A stretch of DNA of 64,000 nucleotides from Poriferisodalis sp965226645. GTDB taxonomy: Bacteria; Actinomycetota; Acidimicrobiia; Acidimicrobiales; Poriferisodalaceae. Location of the stretch: contig CBDDDL010000004.1 in NCBI GenBank assembly GCA_965226645.1, positions 434,001 through 498,000 on the forward strand. The letters run 5' to 3'. How positions within the stretch are numbered: the stretch's first letter is position 1; each line of letters starts with the position of its first letter. Made by a program: the position numbers and the translations under genes. Under the pieces are notes generated by a model that was given only the letters and a program-made list of their open reading frames with translations, did no database searches and was not told the origin of the DNA. This document shows positions 16,050-23,548 of this stretch, piece after piece.

Positions 16050-16966
16050 CGGTGTCGTTCGTCGACGCCCATCGTGGCGAGCTCGGGGTCGAGCCCATCT
16101 GCACTGCGCTGCAGGTGGCCCCGAGCACGTACTACGCGGCCAAGCACCGCGAGCGCGAGCCCTCGGCGCGGGCGGTGCGCGACGCGGTGTGGATGCCGAT
16201 CTTGTTGGCGTTGTGGGTCGCGAACCGCAAGGTCTACGGGGCACGCAAGCTGTGGAAGGCCGCCCGACGCGCGGGTCACGAGATCGGCCGGGACCAGGTC
16301 GCCCGGCTGATGCGCCAGCTGGGCGTACGCGGCGTCAGCCGGCGGCGCAAGATGTTCACCACGCGTCAGAATCCTGACGCGGTTCGGGCGCCTGACCTGG
16401 TCAACCGGGACTTCACCGCGGATCGGCCCGACGCGTTGTGGGTGACGGATCTGACCTATGTCGCGACCCGGGCAGGGATGGCCTATGTGTGCTTCATCGT
16501 GGACGCGTTCTCCCGCCGCATCGTGGGCTGGCGCGTCGCTTCGCACATGCGCACCGAGATGGTCCTCGACGCATTGGAGATGGCCCGCCGCTCACGCGGC
16601 GGCCGTCGCCTGGTCGGGCTCGTGGCACACTCCGACGCCGGATCGCAATTCACGTCGCTGCGATTCACCGAACGCCTCGACGAGATCGGCGCCCGCCCCA
16701 GCATCGGCACCGTCGCCGATTCCTATGACAACGCATTGGCCGAGACGACCAACGGTCTCTACAAGGCCGAATGCGCCTACGGACCCGACACCGACGGCTG
16801 GCACGACGTCGACCAGCTCGAACTCGCCACCCTGGGCTGGGTGCACTGGTTCAACCAGCAACGGCTCCACGGCCACTGCAACGACACCCCGCCAGCAGAA
16901 TTCGAAGCAGCGTTCTACGCTGCCCACAAGACCACCCCAACCGGGGCTGGAAAACCAAACCAATGA
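16046..16966 (+). CDS. IS3-family transposase OrfB (DDE integrase)
   Basis: A 306-residue rve-fold transposase with all three catalytic acids: Asp in WVTDLTYVATRAG, Asp in LVAHSDAGSQFTSL and Glu in NALAETTNGLYKAE. The upstream HTH_21 part (YGARKLWKAARRAG) is intact, as is the ending VHWFNQQRLHGHCNDTPPAEFE. No frameshift or premature stop is visible, so the element may still be active. Confidence 0.93.
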   Translation: MTVSFVDAHRGELGVEPICTALQVAPSTYYAAKHREREPSARAVRDAVWMPILLALWVANRKVYGARKLWKAARRAGHEIGRDQVARLMRQLGVRGVSRRRKMFTTRQNPDAVRAPDLVNRDFTADRPDALWVTDLTYVATRAGMAYVCFIVDAFSRRIVGWRVASHMRTEMVLDALEMARRSRGGRRLVGLVAHSDAGSQFTSLRFTERLDEIGARPSIGTVADSYDNALAETTNGLYKAECAYGPDTDGWHDVDQLELATLGWVHWFNQQRLHGHCNDTPPAEFEAAFYAAHKTTPTGAGKPNQ

Positions 16967-17084
16967 GTCTCCAACAAAGCCAGAGCGGTTCACCTTGGAA
17001 CTAATGGGTCTCTAGGGGTGCGGGTGTGGTTTGGGGTTGTCGACGCTGGGTTTGTGTGGGGGCGTCAGTTCCGGGCCGTGCCGT

Positions 17085-18395
17085 TTAGCCGGAGGGTCCG
17101 GGCAGGGCTCGCAGGGCGCTGAGTGTGGTTGTGAATTGTGGTGCCCAGGGCCAGCGGGCGGGGTATCGCAGGGTGGGTGTGCCGGAGCGGTTGACGAGCA
17201 CGGCGGCGAGGGCGACGAGTCGGGTGCGGCGGGAGCGATTCGTGGCCGGCGGCGCGTCGGCGAGCGTGGCGGTCCAGTGGCCGATGTTGTGGGCGAGCAC
17301 GGCGCAGGCGAGCGGTGCGCAGTTCGCGCCGTAGTGCCCTGAGGGGACGTGCTCGAGTCCGGAACCTTCTTTGAGGTCGCGGATGGCGAGCTCGACGACG
17401 GCGTGGCCGCGGTGGAACTCGTCCGCGGCGGCGGTGTCGAGTTCGGTGTTGGCGTTGAATGCGTGGTGTCGCCAGTCGGGCCACAGTCGTTGCTGTGCGC
17501 CCTCGGTGAGGCGGGTGCGGCGCACCACGAGGCGAACGGTGCGTTTCTGTTTGCCGCGGCCGGTGGTGTATTGGGTCTCGGCGACCTGGGCGTGGCCGTC
17601 TTTGGTGTAAACGATGTCGGCCCACGCGGTGCCGCCGATTGCTTGGATCGCTGCGCGAACAGCGGATCCGAGGGCGACGGTGATCGACCACTTGATGTTG
17701 TGGGCGTCGAGACGGTCGATCAGCTTCCATGACCAGAACCCCGAGTCGCCGCGCACCGTGACCGGCCCCGCAGCCCCGGCGCGCCGCAGGTTCGCGACGA
17801 GCTCGCCGGCGAAGCGCACCACGCCTCGCGAGGACCCCGCGGACCCTTTGCGCATGCGTGCGCCGAGCACCTCGCCGGTGTCGGCGCGTGCGGCCAGCAG
17901 CGGGTGATAGCCGAGCTTTTTGGTGTAGCCGTACGCGGCGCCCTGTTTCTGTTTGCCGTGGACCTCGCAGATCGTGGAGTCCACATCGACCACCAGCGGC
18001 TCGTCGCCGGGGCCGGCGCCCAGCCCCCAGGCACGCGCCAGCGTGCGCGACAGCACCGCGTCGAGCTGGCGGACATGACCGAACGTGAACGTCCGCAAGA
18101 ACGACCCCACCGTGGACGGCGCCATCGGGCGGAACCCCAGCACCCGCCCGGTGCGCCCGGCGCGCAGCATCCCGACGTGATCGATATGAGTGGCCCCTGC
18201 GAGCATCGCGGCGACCACGGTGCAGATCTTGGGGCCCGGGTTCGCGGAACCGGTGCGCACCCACCGCTCGATCAGCGCCGAAAGACCCAGACGGTCCATC
18301 AGCGTGCCCGCCAGGATCAGGCCCGCGTTGGCCACCAAACCCTCATGATCGAAGGTCGTTGCGAACCGGTCCGGACTGCGCGATGATGCAGACAC
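17085..18395 (-). CDS. IS1380-family transposase
   Basis: A 436-residue DDE transposase. The first catalytic Asp is in LVVDVDSTICEVHGKQKQGA near residue 139, the second in VTVRGDSGFWSWKLIDRL near 219, and the Glu in HAVVELAIRDLKEGSG near 348. The frame is intact. GTG 18395 is used because AGGAGG lies 8 nt upstream. That site is also in one arm of an inverted repeat (see 18396-18469). Its downstream inverted end has been lost or replaced by IS3 sequence, so this copy may be unable to move by itself. Confidence 0.92.
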   Translation of the reverse strand: MSASSRSPDRFATTFDHEGLVANAGLILAGTLMDRLGLSALIERWVRTGSANPGPKICTVVAAMLAGATHIDHVGMLRAGRTGRVLGFRPMAPSTVGSFLRTFTFGHVRQLDAVLSRTLARAWGLGAGPGDEPLVVDVDSTICEVHGKQKQGAAYGYTKKLGYHPLLAARADTGEVLGARMRKGSAGSSRGVVRFAGELVANLRRAGAAGPVTVRGDSGFWSWKLIDRLDAHNIKWSITVALGSAVRAAIQAIGGTAWADIVYTKDGHAQVAETQYTTGRGKQKRTVRLVVRRTRLTEGAQQRLWPDWRHHAFNANTELDTAAADEFHRGHAVVELAIRDLKEGSGLEHVPSGHYGANCAPLACAVLAHNIGHWTATLADAPPATNRSRRTRLVALAAVLVNRSGTPTLRYPARWPWAPQFTTTLSALRALPGPSG

Positions 18396-18469
18396 AAAAA
18401 GTGCCTCCTGTTTTTGAGACGAATGTGACTATCAACATCACAATCGTCGCAGATCAGGAGGCCTTTTTC
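18396..18469 (-). promoter_or_regulatory. Inverted repeat masking the transposase ribosome-binding site
   Basis: On the transposase transcript, AAAAAGGCCTCCTG (18468 down to 18455) can pair with CAGGAGGCACTTTTT (18410 down to 18396), with a one-base bulge. The second arm holds the AGGAGG ribosome-binding site. Transcripts entering from outside the element would contain both arms and hide the site. A transcript starting in the 44-bp A/T-richer loop (18411-18454) would contain only the second arm. Confidence 0.65.
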
Positions 18470-18530
18470 GCGGACGCGGCAACCCACACACACCCACCGA
18501 ATCGGTGGATTCAGGCTAAGGTCTGCCGCC

Positions 18531-18881
18531 ATGAGCGAAGCCATCGAGGTCGGATTCAGCGTCAGCGACACGCACCGCGTGACCGACGAAATGTCCCCGC
18601 CGCATCTGCCCAACAAAGTGCTGTCCACGCCCGACATGGTCCGGCTCATCGAGGGCACGTGCCTGTTCGGCGTGCAGCCGCACCTCGACGAGGGTCGGAC
18701 AACCGTGGGCATTCACATCTGCGTGAGCCACGAGGCTGCAGTGGCCTCAGGCGAAGACGTCGTGGTTGCTGGCGAGATCAGCGAGATCGACCGCCGCCGC
18801 CTCGTCTTCGACATCAAGGTTTCCCACGGCGACACGCTGATCTCTCAGGGCACCCACCAGCGGTTCATCGTCGGCGGGTAA
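18531..18881 (+). CDS. FlK-like hotdog thioesterase
   Basis: A 116-residue single-hotdog protein resembling fluoroacetyl-CoA thioesterase FlK. Matching blocks are MSPPHLPNKVLSTPDMVRLI (residues 20-39), the catalytic-Glu region IEGTCLFGVQPHLDEG, TTVGIHICVSHEAA and the closing GTHQRFIVGG. It should hydrolyse a small acyl-CoA or act as a housekeeping thioesterase. The IS block ends only about 10 bp upstream of the ATG, so its native promoter has probably been replaced or lost. Confidence 0.85.
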   Translation: MSEAIEVGFSVSDTHRVTDEMSPPHLPNKVLSTPDMVRLIEGTCLFGVQPHLDEGRTTVGIHICVSHEAAVASGEDVVVAGEISEIDRRRLVFDIKVSHGDTLISQGTHQRFIVGG

Positions 18882-18922
18882 CCGCCGAGCATCAACCGGG
18901 TCGGCTAACCGTCGCCGGTTTC

Positions 18923-19405
18923 CTATCGCTGTTGTTGCCGCTGGACGAAGCGAAGAATCCGCATGGTGTCGAGGGCCGTGATCCGGCCGATGGGGCCCGT
19001 CGAGTAACAGGCTTGCGCGACCTTGCCCCCCGGCGCCAGGATGAACCCAGTGGCATGCAGGATGCCCCGCTTAGGCTCGGTGAACGCGCCCGTCAGCCCC
19101 GACACTTCGTCGGGATCGGCGCTGTGCAGCATCCGCACGGGGCCCAGCTGCAGATTGTTCGCGAGTTGCTGAGTGGTGTCCTTGTCATCGACGGACAACG
19201 CCACCACGCTCGCACCCAGCATCTTCAGCAGTGATGCGGCGCCGTTGAAGTCAACCAACTGTTGACGGCAGTACGGTCACCAGTGGCCCCGGTACATGAG
19301 CACGACGCCCCAGCCGTCGCCGAACACTTCGGGGATGGTGACGTCGCTGTCATCGAGATCCCGCAGAGTGAGATCGGGGAACGTGTCTCCGGTGTCGAGC
19401 TTCAT
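18923..19405 (-). CDS. Peroxiredoxin-like (AhpC/TSA/redoxin) protein, probable selenoprotein
   Basis: A 160-residue redoxin if the TGA at 19279-19277 is read through. The first 42 codons (MKLDTGDTFPDLTL to VVLMYRGHW) and the rest (PYCRQQLVDFNGAASLLK onward) are in the same frame, separated only by this TGA. In homologous redoxins the motif is RGHWCPYC; here it reads RGHW-U-PYC, so the stop sits exactly at the first, peroxidatic Cys. The downstream mRNA folds into a SECIS-like stem-loop (19242-19276). The rest of the fold, including SVVALSVDD and GFILAPGGKVAQACY, is intact. ATG 19405 has AGGAAGG about 11 nt upstream. The alternative is a one-base nonsense mutation (TGC to TGA). Confidence 0.75.
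19242..19276 (-). promoter_or_regulatory. Candidate bacterial SECIS element
   Basis: Directly after the UGA the mRNA forms an upper stem GUCAAC/GUUGAC (6 bp) closed by a five-base loop AGUUG. Below it, CCGU/ACGG (4 bp) pairs across an internal loop of 6 and 4 bases. The apical loop starts 16 nt after the UGA and has G in its second position. Both fit the published bacterial SECIS rules (loop G in the first two bases, 16-37 nt spacing). The structure also lies in coding sequence, as bacterial SECIS elements do. Confidence 0.65.
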
Positions 19406-19603
19406 CGGCTGACGCACCTTCCTGTCGGTTGGCGACCAAACACGCCGCCCGTGGCCGACACGTACCGTAGTGCGAGGGTCCCGAGCCGGTCCGCCCCAGC
19501 GTGGCGCCCCCCATCGCCGAGCATGTGGCGAGTCCCGCCCCAGCACGCTGAGCGCGGCAATACTCGCGGGCAGCCATGCCCTTGGCAGAGGGGGTAGTCG
19601 GTC

Positions 19604-20742
19604 ATGTTTGATTGGCTCGGTATTGATCACCTGGTCGAACTGAGCGCAGCGGAAGCGGTTCTGGGCTTCCTCACCCCGCTCATCGTCTTTGCTGCGTTCT
19701 TCGTGCTGCAGATGGTCCTGCCTGGGCGGCACGTTCCCGGCTACGTCATCAATCGCGAGACCGGCCAACCTCGCAGCTACCGGCTCAACGGTCTGCTGGT
19801 GTTCGTCGTGGCTCAACTGCTGTGGTGGTTCGAGCTCACGGGCATGCCGCGTGACTGGTTCTACCGGTCATCGGTGTACGCCGTGGCCGGCGGAACAGTG
19901 CTGACGATCATCATGACGATCGTCGCTGTGTTCAGCCAGCCCGAAGGCGAGGTCGAGAACCGCTTCCTGGCGTGGTGGTTCGGGCGAGCCCAGGAGTTGC
20001 AGTTCTTCAATGGGCGCTTCGACGTCAAGATGTACTTCTACGTCGTGGCGGGACGATGCTGTCGCTCAACGCGCTGTCCGGAGCCGCGTGGCACAACGAC
20101 CGATTCGGCGAGGACGCCAACCCGGGCGTCTTCATCTACGCAGCGATCTTCACCTTCTACGTATTCGACTACTTCGTCTTCGAGCGCGTCCAGCTTTACA
20201 CCTACGACCTGATCCACGAGAATCTCGGCTTCAAGCTGTTCTGGGGCGGGCTCATCGTGTACGGGTGGATGTTCATCATCCCGCTGTGGGGCATGGCCGC
20301 TCACCCAGATCCCGGCTTCACCTCAGGCTGGAGGTACTTCTGGCTCATCGGGACGCCGGCGCTGTTCGTGGTCGGGTGGTGCATCTCCCGCGGCGCCAAC
20401 ATGCAGAAATACGCCTTCAAGCGTTGGCCCGAACGCAAGTTCCTCGGACTCATCGAGCCGCAGGTCATCGAGGCCGGCGACCGCAAGATCCTGTGCAGTG
20501 GATTTTGGGGCGCTGCCCGTCACTTCAACTACATGGGCGAAGGGTTCTTTTCGTTGTCCATCGCCCTGGTATGGGGCCACTTCGGCAATCTGTGGTCGTG
20601 GACGTACTTCATCTTCATCGTGTCGATGTTCACCTACAGACAGATGGATGACGACAAGCACTGTGCCGAGAAGTACGGCGCCGAGAAGTGGGCGAAATAT
20701 AGGGCACGAGTGAAGTACCGGATCATCCCAGGCATCTATTGA
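19604..20742 (+). pseudogene. ERG4/ERG24 sterol-reductase-like membrane protein, frameshifted
   Basis: Two overlapping frames together give one polytopic membrane protein. Frame 1 runs from ATG 19604 (MFDWLGIDHLVELSAAEA) to about MYFYVVAG. The protein then continues in the -1 frame as TMLSLNALSGAAW to YRIIPGIY at 20742. Restoring one G in the GGG at 20050-20052 joins them. The ending DDDKHCAEKYGAEKWAKYRA plus VKYRIIPGIY is typical of sterol C14/C24 reductases and related ICMT-like enzymes, which use NADPH to reduce ring or side-chain double bonds. About 8 membrane segments are predicted by eye. Both halves are well preserved, so the shift is recent or an assembly error. Confidence 0.75.
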
Positions 20743-20797
20743 GCAGCATTGATCGCCACAGTGCCCTGCGGGGTCCGGCCAAGGTGCCAGTCGAGCG

Positions 20798-20871
20798 TGG
20801 GCGCTGCAGGACTCGAACCTGCGACCCCCTCCTTGTAAGGGAGGTGCTCTCGCCAACTGAGCTAAGCGCCC
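20798..20871 (-). tRNA. tRNA-Val (UAC)
   Basis: On the minus strand a full cloverleaf begins GGGCGCTTAGCTCAGTTGGC. The anticodon loop is TTACAAG inside a CTCCC/GGGAG-like stem, giving anticodon UAC. The T arm is GCAGGTTCGAGTCCTGC, and the acceptor closes AGCGCCC with discriminator A. CCA is not encoded. Confidence 0.93.
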
Positions 20872-20897
20872 CGCGCAGTGCCGTCGGGGCCCGCAGG

Positions 20898-21650
20898 CTA
20901 ACCCGGCGCTTCGGTCACATAGTTGCGCAGCACCGCCGCGTACTCGGGCGTGCTCGCCGCCATCGGACCCAACCGGCGGCCGTGCTCGAGATGGAACAGT
21001 TCCCGGTCTGAGGTCTCGGTGACGTACGCGCCCGCTTCGGCACAGATAAGGACGCCCGCCGCATAGTCCCACACACCATGATTGGCGTTGAGATCGATAT
21101 ATGCGTCGAGACGACCGCACGCCACGGCACACAGATCCAGAGCTGCCGAGCCCAGCACACGCACCTGCCACGCAGGCAGATCGACGCCGGGTCGCCCCGA
21201 GACACCGACGATTGCCTCGGCGGCCCCGCTAGCGCCGCTTGGTGTGATCGGATGCCCGTCGAGATATGCGCCCTCGCCAGCCACAGCTGTGAATTCCTCC
21301 CCCGAGACCAAATGGCGCACGAGGCCCGCAAGCGGGATCTGGCCATCGACGACGCACAGGCTGATGCAGTAGTGCGGGATGCGGCGCGACGCGTTGGTTG
21401 AGCCGTCGACGGGGTCCACGATGACGGTCTCGCTGAGACGGCCGAGGCGGAACCCGGATTCCTCGCTCAGAATCCCCACTCCAGCCGGTTCCAGCACGCC
21501 CAGCGCCGCTGCGTCCGCCACCTGGTCAAGGGCGTATTGGTCCGGCCGGTCGCCCCGGCCCTTCCAGCGATCGAATTCCGAGAGTGCGGCAACCACTGCA
21601 TCAGCCGTGCGTCGGAGCAGTTCGAGCCAGTCGGGCACCGCAGCAGTCAC
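20898..21650 (-). CDS. Inositol monophosphatase-family phosphatase
   Basis: Lithium-sensitive-type metal-dependent phosphatase. The two family signatures are present: VIVDPVDGSTNASRR (metal-binding DPxDGT-like, here DGST) and VWDYAAGVLICAEAGAYV near the C-terminus, with the acid residues SEESG upstream. Substrates in the family include inositol phosphate, histidinol phosphate and PAP. GTG 21650 gives a 250-residue protein; the frame continues to 21698 with an Ala-rich stretch and no good start. No operon partner is evident. Confidence 0.82.
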   Translation of the reverse strand: MTAAVPDWLELLRRTADAVVAALSEFDRWKGRGDRPDQYALDQVADAAALGVLEPAGVGILSEESGFRLGRLSETVIVDPVDGSTNASRRIPHYCISLCVVDGQIPLAGLVRHLVSGEEFTAVAGEGAYLDGHPITPSGASGAAEAIVGVSGRPGVDLPAWQVRVLGSAALDLCAVACGRLDAYIDLNANHGVWDYAAGVLICAEAGAYVTETSDRELFHLEHGRRLGPMAASTPEYAAVLRNYVTEAPG

Positions 21651-21850
21651 GAGACGTGCCGATGCGGCCGCGGCAGCCGCACACCAGATGCACCGCACCT
21701 GTGCGTTCGGAGCATTGCCGACGGCATCTGGCGCAGACTAGCGACGGCTCTCGACTGCGCTTTATGTCGCTGCGCTGAATCTCGGACCTCACGGGCGCGA
21801 CGGCGATATAACCTCTGCACGTCGTCACAGCGACAAGACGGGAGCGTTCG

Positions 21851-22420
21851 ATGGCAGCGATCGACATCACCGGCTACGTTGCGAGCCTCAAGGATCACGC
21901 CCACGCCCACGGTTTTCATATCCATGACGAGCGGCAGTTCATCGAGACGTACAGCCTCCGCCAGACATGGGAAGTGGATCTTCACCCTGCAGAGGCATGC
22001 GGTGGACCACTGGACCTGCACCTGACGCTCGAAGCCGACCCGCGCTCGCTGCTGTCGTTCGAGGACGTGCTGTGGTCGCTGCCCGAGGACGACCTGCCGC
22101 CCGACGAGTACTGGCTTCCGCTCACTTTCACCTGGGCGCTTCCGCCTGTGGACGACAGCCCCGACATGCTCATTCTCGCCACCGACCTCGCTGGCCTAGG
22201 CGGAACTGCATTGCCGGTCGAGGTCTCTGCCATCGATTCGCTGATTTCGGTCACCGATCCCTCCAAGCGGACGTTGATGATCGTCGCCCGCAAGGACCTG
22301 TCGCTTCAAGCGCTGCTCCAAGGCGAAGACGACATGTGCGAGCCGTTCGACCTCTGCGCCAAGATCTGCGATTACCTCCTGCACCACGCCCAAGACTGGT
22401 ACGAGTCCGAATCAGCGTGA
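21851..22420 (+). CDS. Conserved hypothetical protein, 189 aa
   Basis: I do not recognise a named family. The protein is acidic and soluble, with no signal peptide or membrane segment. It opens DITGYVASLKDHAHAHGFHI and has Asp/Glu-Pro-rich middle stretches (SLPEDDLPPDEYW). The C-terminal part is helical with Cys at CEPFDLCAKIC. GGGAG lies about 7 nt before ATG 21851. Codon use matches its neighbours, and it is divergent from the phosphatase gene, sharing a 200-bp gap. Confidence 0.7.
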   Translation: MAAIDITGYVASLKDHAHAHGFHIHDERQFIETYSLRQTWEVDLHPAEACGGPLDLHLTLEADPRSLLSFEDVLWSLPEDDLPPDEYWLPLTFTWALPPVDDSPDMLILATDLAGLGGTALPVEVSAIDSLISVTDPSKRTLMIVARKDLSLQALLQGEDDMCEPFDLCAKICDYLLHHAQDWYESESA

Positions 22421-22447
22421 GAGCGACTGCTGCCCCGGGTGCAGCAG

Positions 22448-23548
22448 TCAGGCTGCGCCGATGACGACGCCTGTCTCGCTGACTCGGCCGGACGCGACGT
22501 TGCGCTCGAGCGCCTCTGCGGCCTCGTCGGAGCCGACGGGATAGAAGCAGCGGTACAGGTGCGCGGTGGCCTGTTCGTCAAGGCGTGACGGAGCGACAGG
22601 CATCAACGCCGGCTCCTCTGCCACGCAAAGGTCCTGGGCGTACTTGCAGCGCGGCGCAAACTTGCAACCAGGACCGAGACGAGTCATCTCGGGCGGCCGG
22701 CCGCCGATGATCTCCAAGCGCGTGTGACTGTCGTCGGTGATCTTCGGGATTGAACGCATCAACGCCTCGGTGTATGGCATCCGCATGTCGCGGAACAGCG
22801 TCGCTGTGGGTGCGCGTTCAACAATGCGGCCTGCATACATCACGACGATCTCGTCAGTGCGCCCTGCGACCACCCCAAGGTCGTGAGTGATGAGCATGAG
22901 CGACATATCGCGCTCGGCCCGCTGCGTCTCCAGCAAATCCAGGATCTGCGCCTGCACAGTGACGTCGAGCGCGGTCGTGGGCTCATCTGCTATGAGCAGG
23001 CGAGGGCTGCACGCCAATGCGATGGCGATCACGATGCGTTGGCGCATGCCGCCCGACAGCTGGTGGGGATACTCGTCGATGCGACGCTGCGGCTCTGGAA
23101 TGCCGACCTCATCGAGCAGCTGCAGCGAAGCCGTCCGCGCCGCCTTTGCGGACATGCTGCGATGCACCCGCAGACCCTCGCCGACTTGCCGTCCGATTTT
23201 CATCACCGGGTTGAGCGAGCCGAGCGGATCTTGGAAGACCATCGCGATCTGCGGTCCCCACAAGTCAAGCAATTCTCGCCGGGACAACGCCATCATGTCG
23301 ATGCCGTCGAAGAGCACCTTGCCGCTCGTCGTCACCTTCGACTTCGGCAACAGCCGCATGATCGACCGCGACATGACCGACTTTCCAGAGCCGGACTCGC
23401 CCACTACGCCCAGCCGTGAGCCCGACCGGACCTCGAGATCCACGCCATCCACTGCAGTGAGCAGGCCCGACGGTGTGTCAAATGTCGTCCGCAGCCCCGA
23501 GACCTCAAGCAAGGCACGCCCGGATCTTCTGGGCGTCGCCTCGCTCAT
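22448..23548 (-). CDS. Oligopeptide/dipeptide-type ABC transporter ATPase (OppD/DppD)
   Basis: A 366-residue ATPase with Walker A GVVGESGSGKSV near residue 48, Q-loop MVFQDPLGSLNP, signature QLSGGMRQR, Walker B LLIADEPTTALDV and H-loop ITHDLGVV. The C-terminal Opp/Dpp extension carries four Cys (CKFAPRCKYAQDLC and a later Cys), the motif that binds a 4Fe-4S cluster in some members. ATG 23548 overlaps the stop of the upstream ATPase gene (ATGA). It is the last gene of the six-gene operon. A longer open frame upstream is an artefact. Confidence 0.93.
   Translation of the reverse strand: MSEATPRRSGRALLEVSGLRTTFDTPSGLLTAVDGVDLEVRSGSRLGVVGESGSGKSVMSRSIMRLLPKSKVTTSGKVLFDGIDMMALSRRELLDLWGPQIAMVFQDPLGSLNPVMKIGRQVGEGLRVHRSMSAKAARTASLQLLDEVGIPEPQRRIDEYPHQLSGGMRQRIVIAIALACSPRLLIADEPTTALDVTVQAQILDLLETQRAERDMSLMLITHDLGVVAGRTDEIVVMYAGRIVERAPTATLFRDMRMPYTEALMRSIPKITDDSHTRLEIIGGRPPEMTRLGPGCKFAPRCKYAQDLCVAEEPALMPVAPSRLDEQATAHLYRCFYPVGSDEAAEALERNVASGRVSETGVVIGAA

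Larger units (their letters stand above)
15654..16992 (+). mobile_element. IS3-family insertion sequence, 1339 bp
   Basis: Terminal inverted repeats are TGAATCGCACTGGCTTTGTT at the left and, inverted, TGAACCGCTCTGGCTTTGTT at the right, continuing as GGAG(G/A)CTC. Two overlapping genes orfA and orfB lie between them. No direct target duplication is seen: the left flank is IS1380 sequence, while the right flank (16993-17011) is neither its continuation nor a match. A deletion next to the element is the simplest explanation. Confidence 0.9.
15013..18521. mobile_element. Composite insertion-sequence block (IS1380-type ends, IS3 inside)
   Basis: The block is bounded by inverted copies of AGCCTGAATCCACCGATT (18 of 18 identical) at 15019-15036 and 18500-18517, the terminal repeats of an IS1380-type element. 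Inside are a decayed partial IS1380 transposase, a complete IS3-family element, and a full IS1380 transposase. The flanks show no clear target duplication. The two IS1380 copies share sequence from CTAGGGGTG onward (15131 and 17012) but differ by substitutions and small deletions. The block sits between the nitrobindin gene and a gene starting 10 bp beyond its right end. Confidence 0.8.

Noticed and set aside
15654..16992. Target-site duplication around the IS3 element
   Set aside because: Left and right flanks (GGCC and CCTT) do not match, so no duplication can be claimed.
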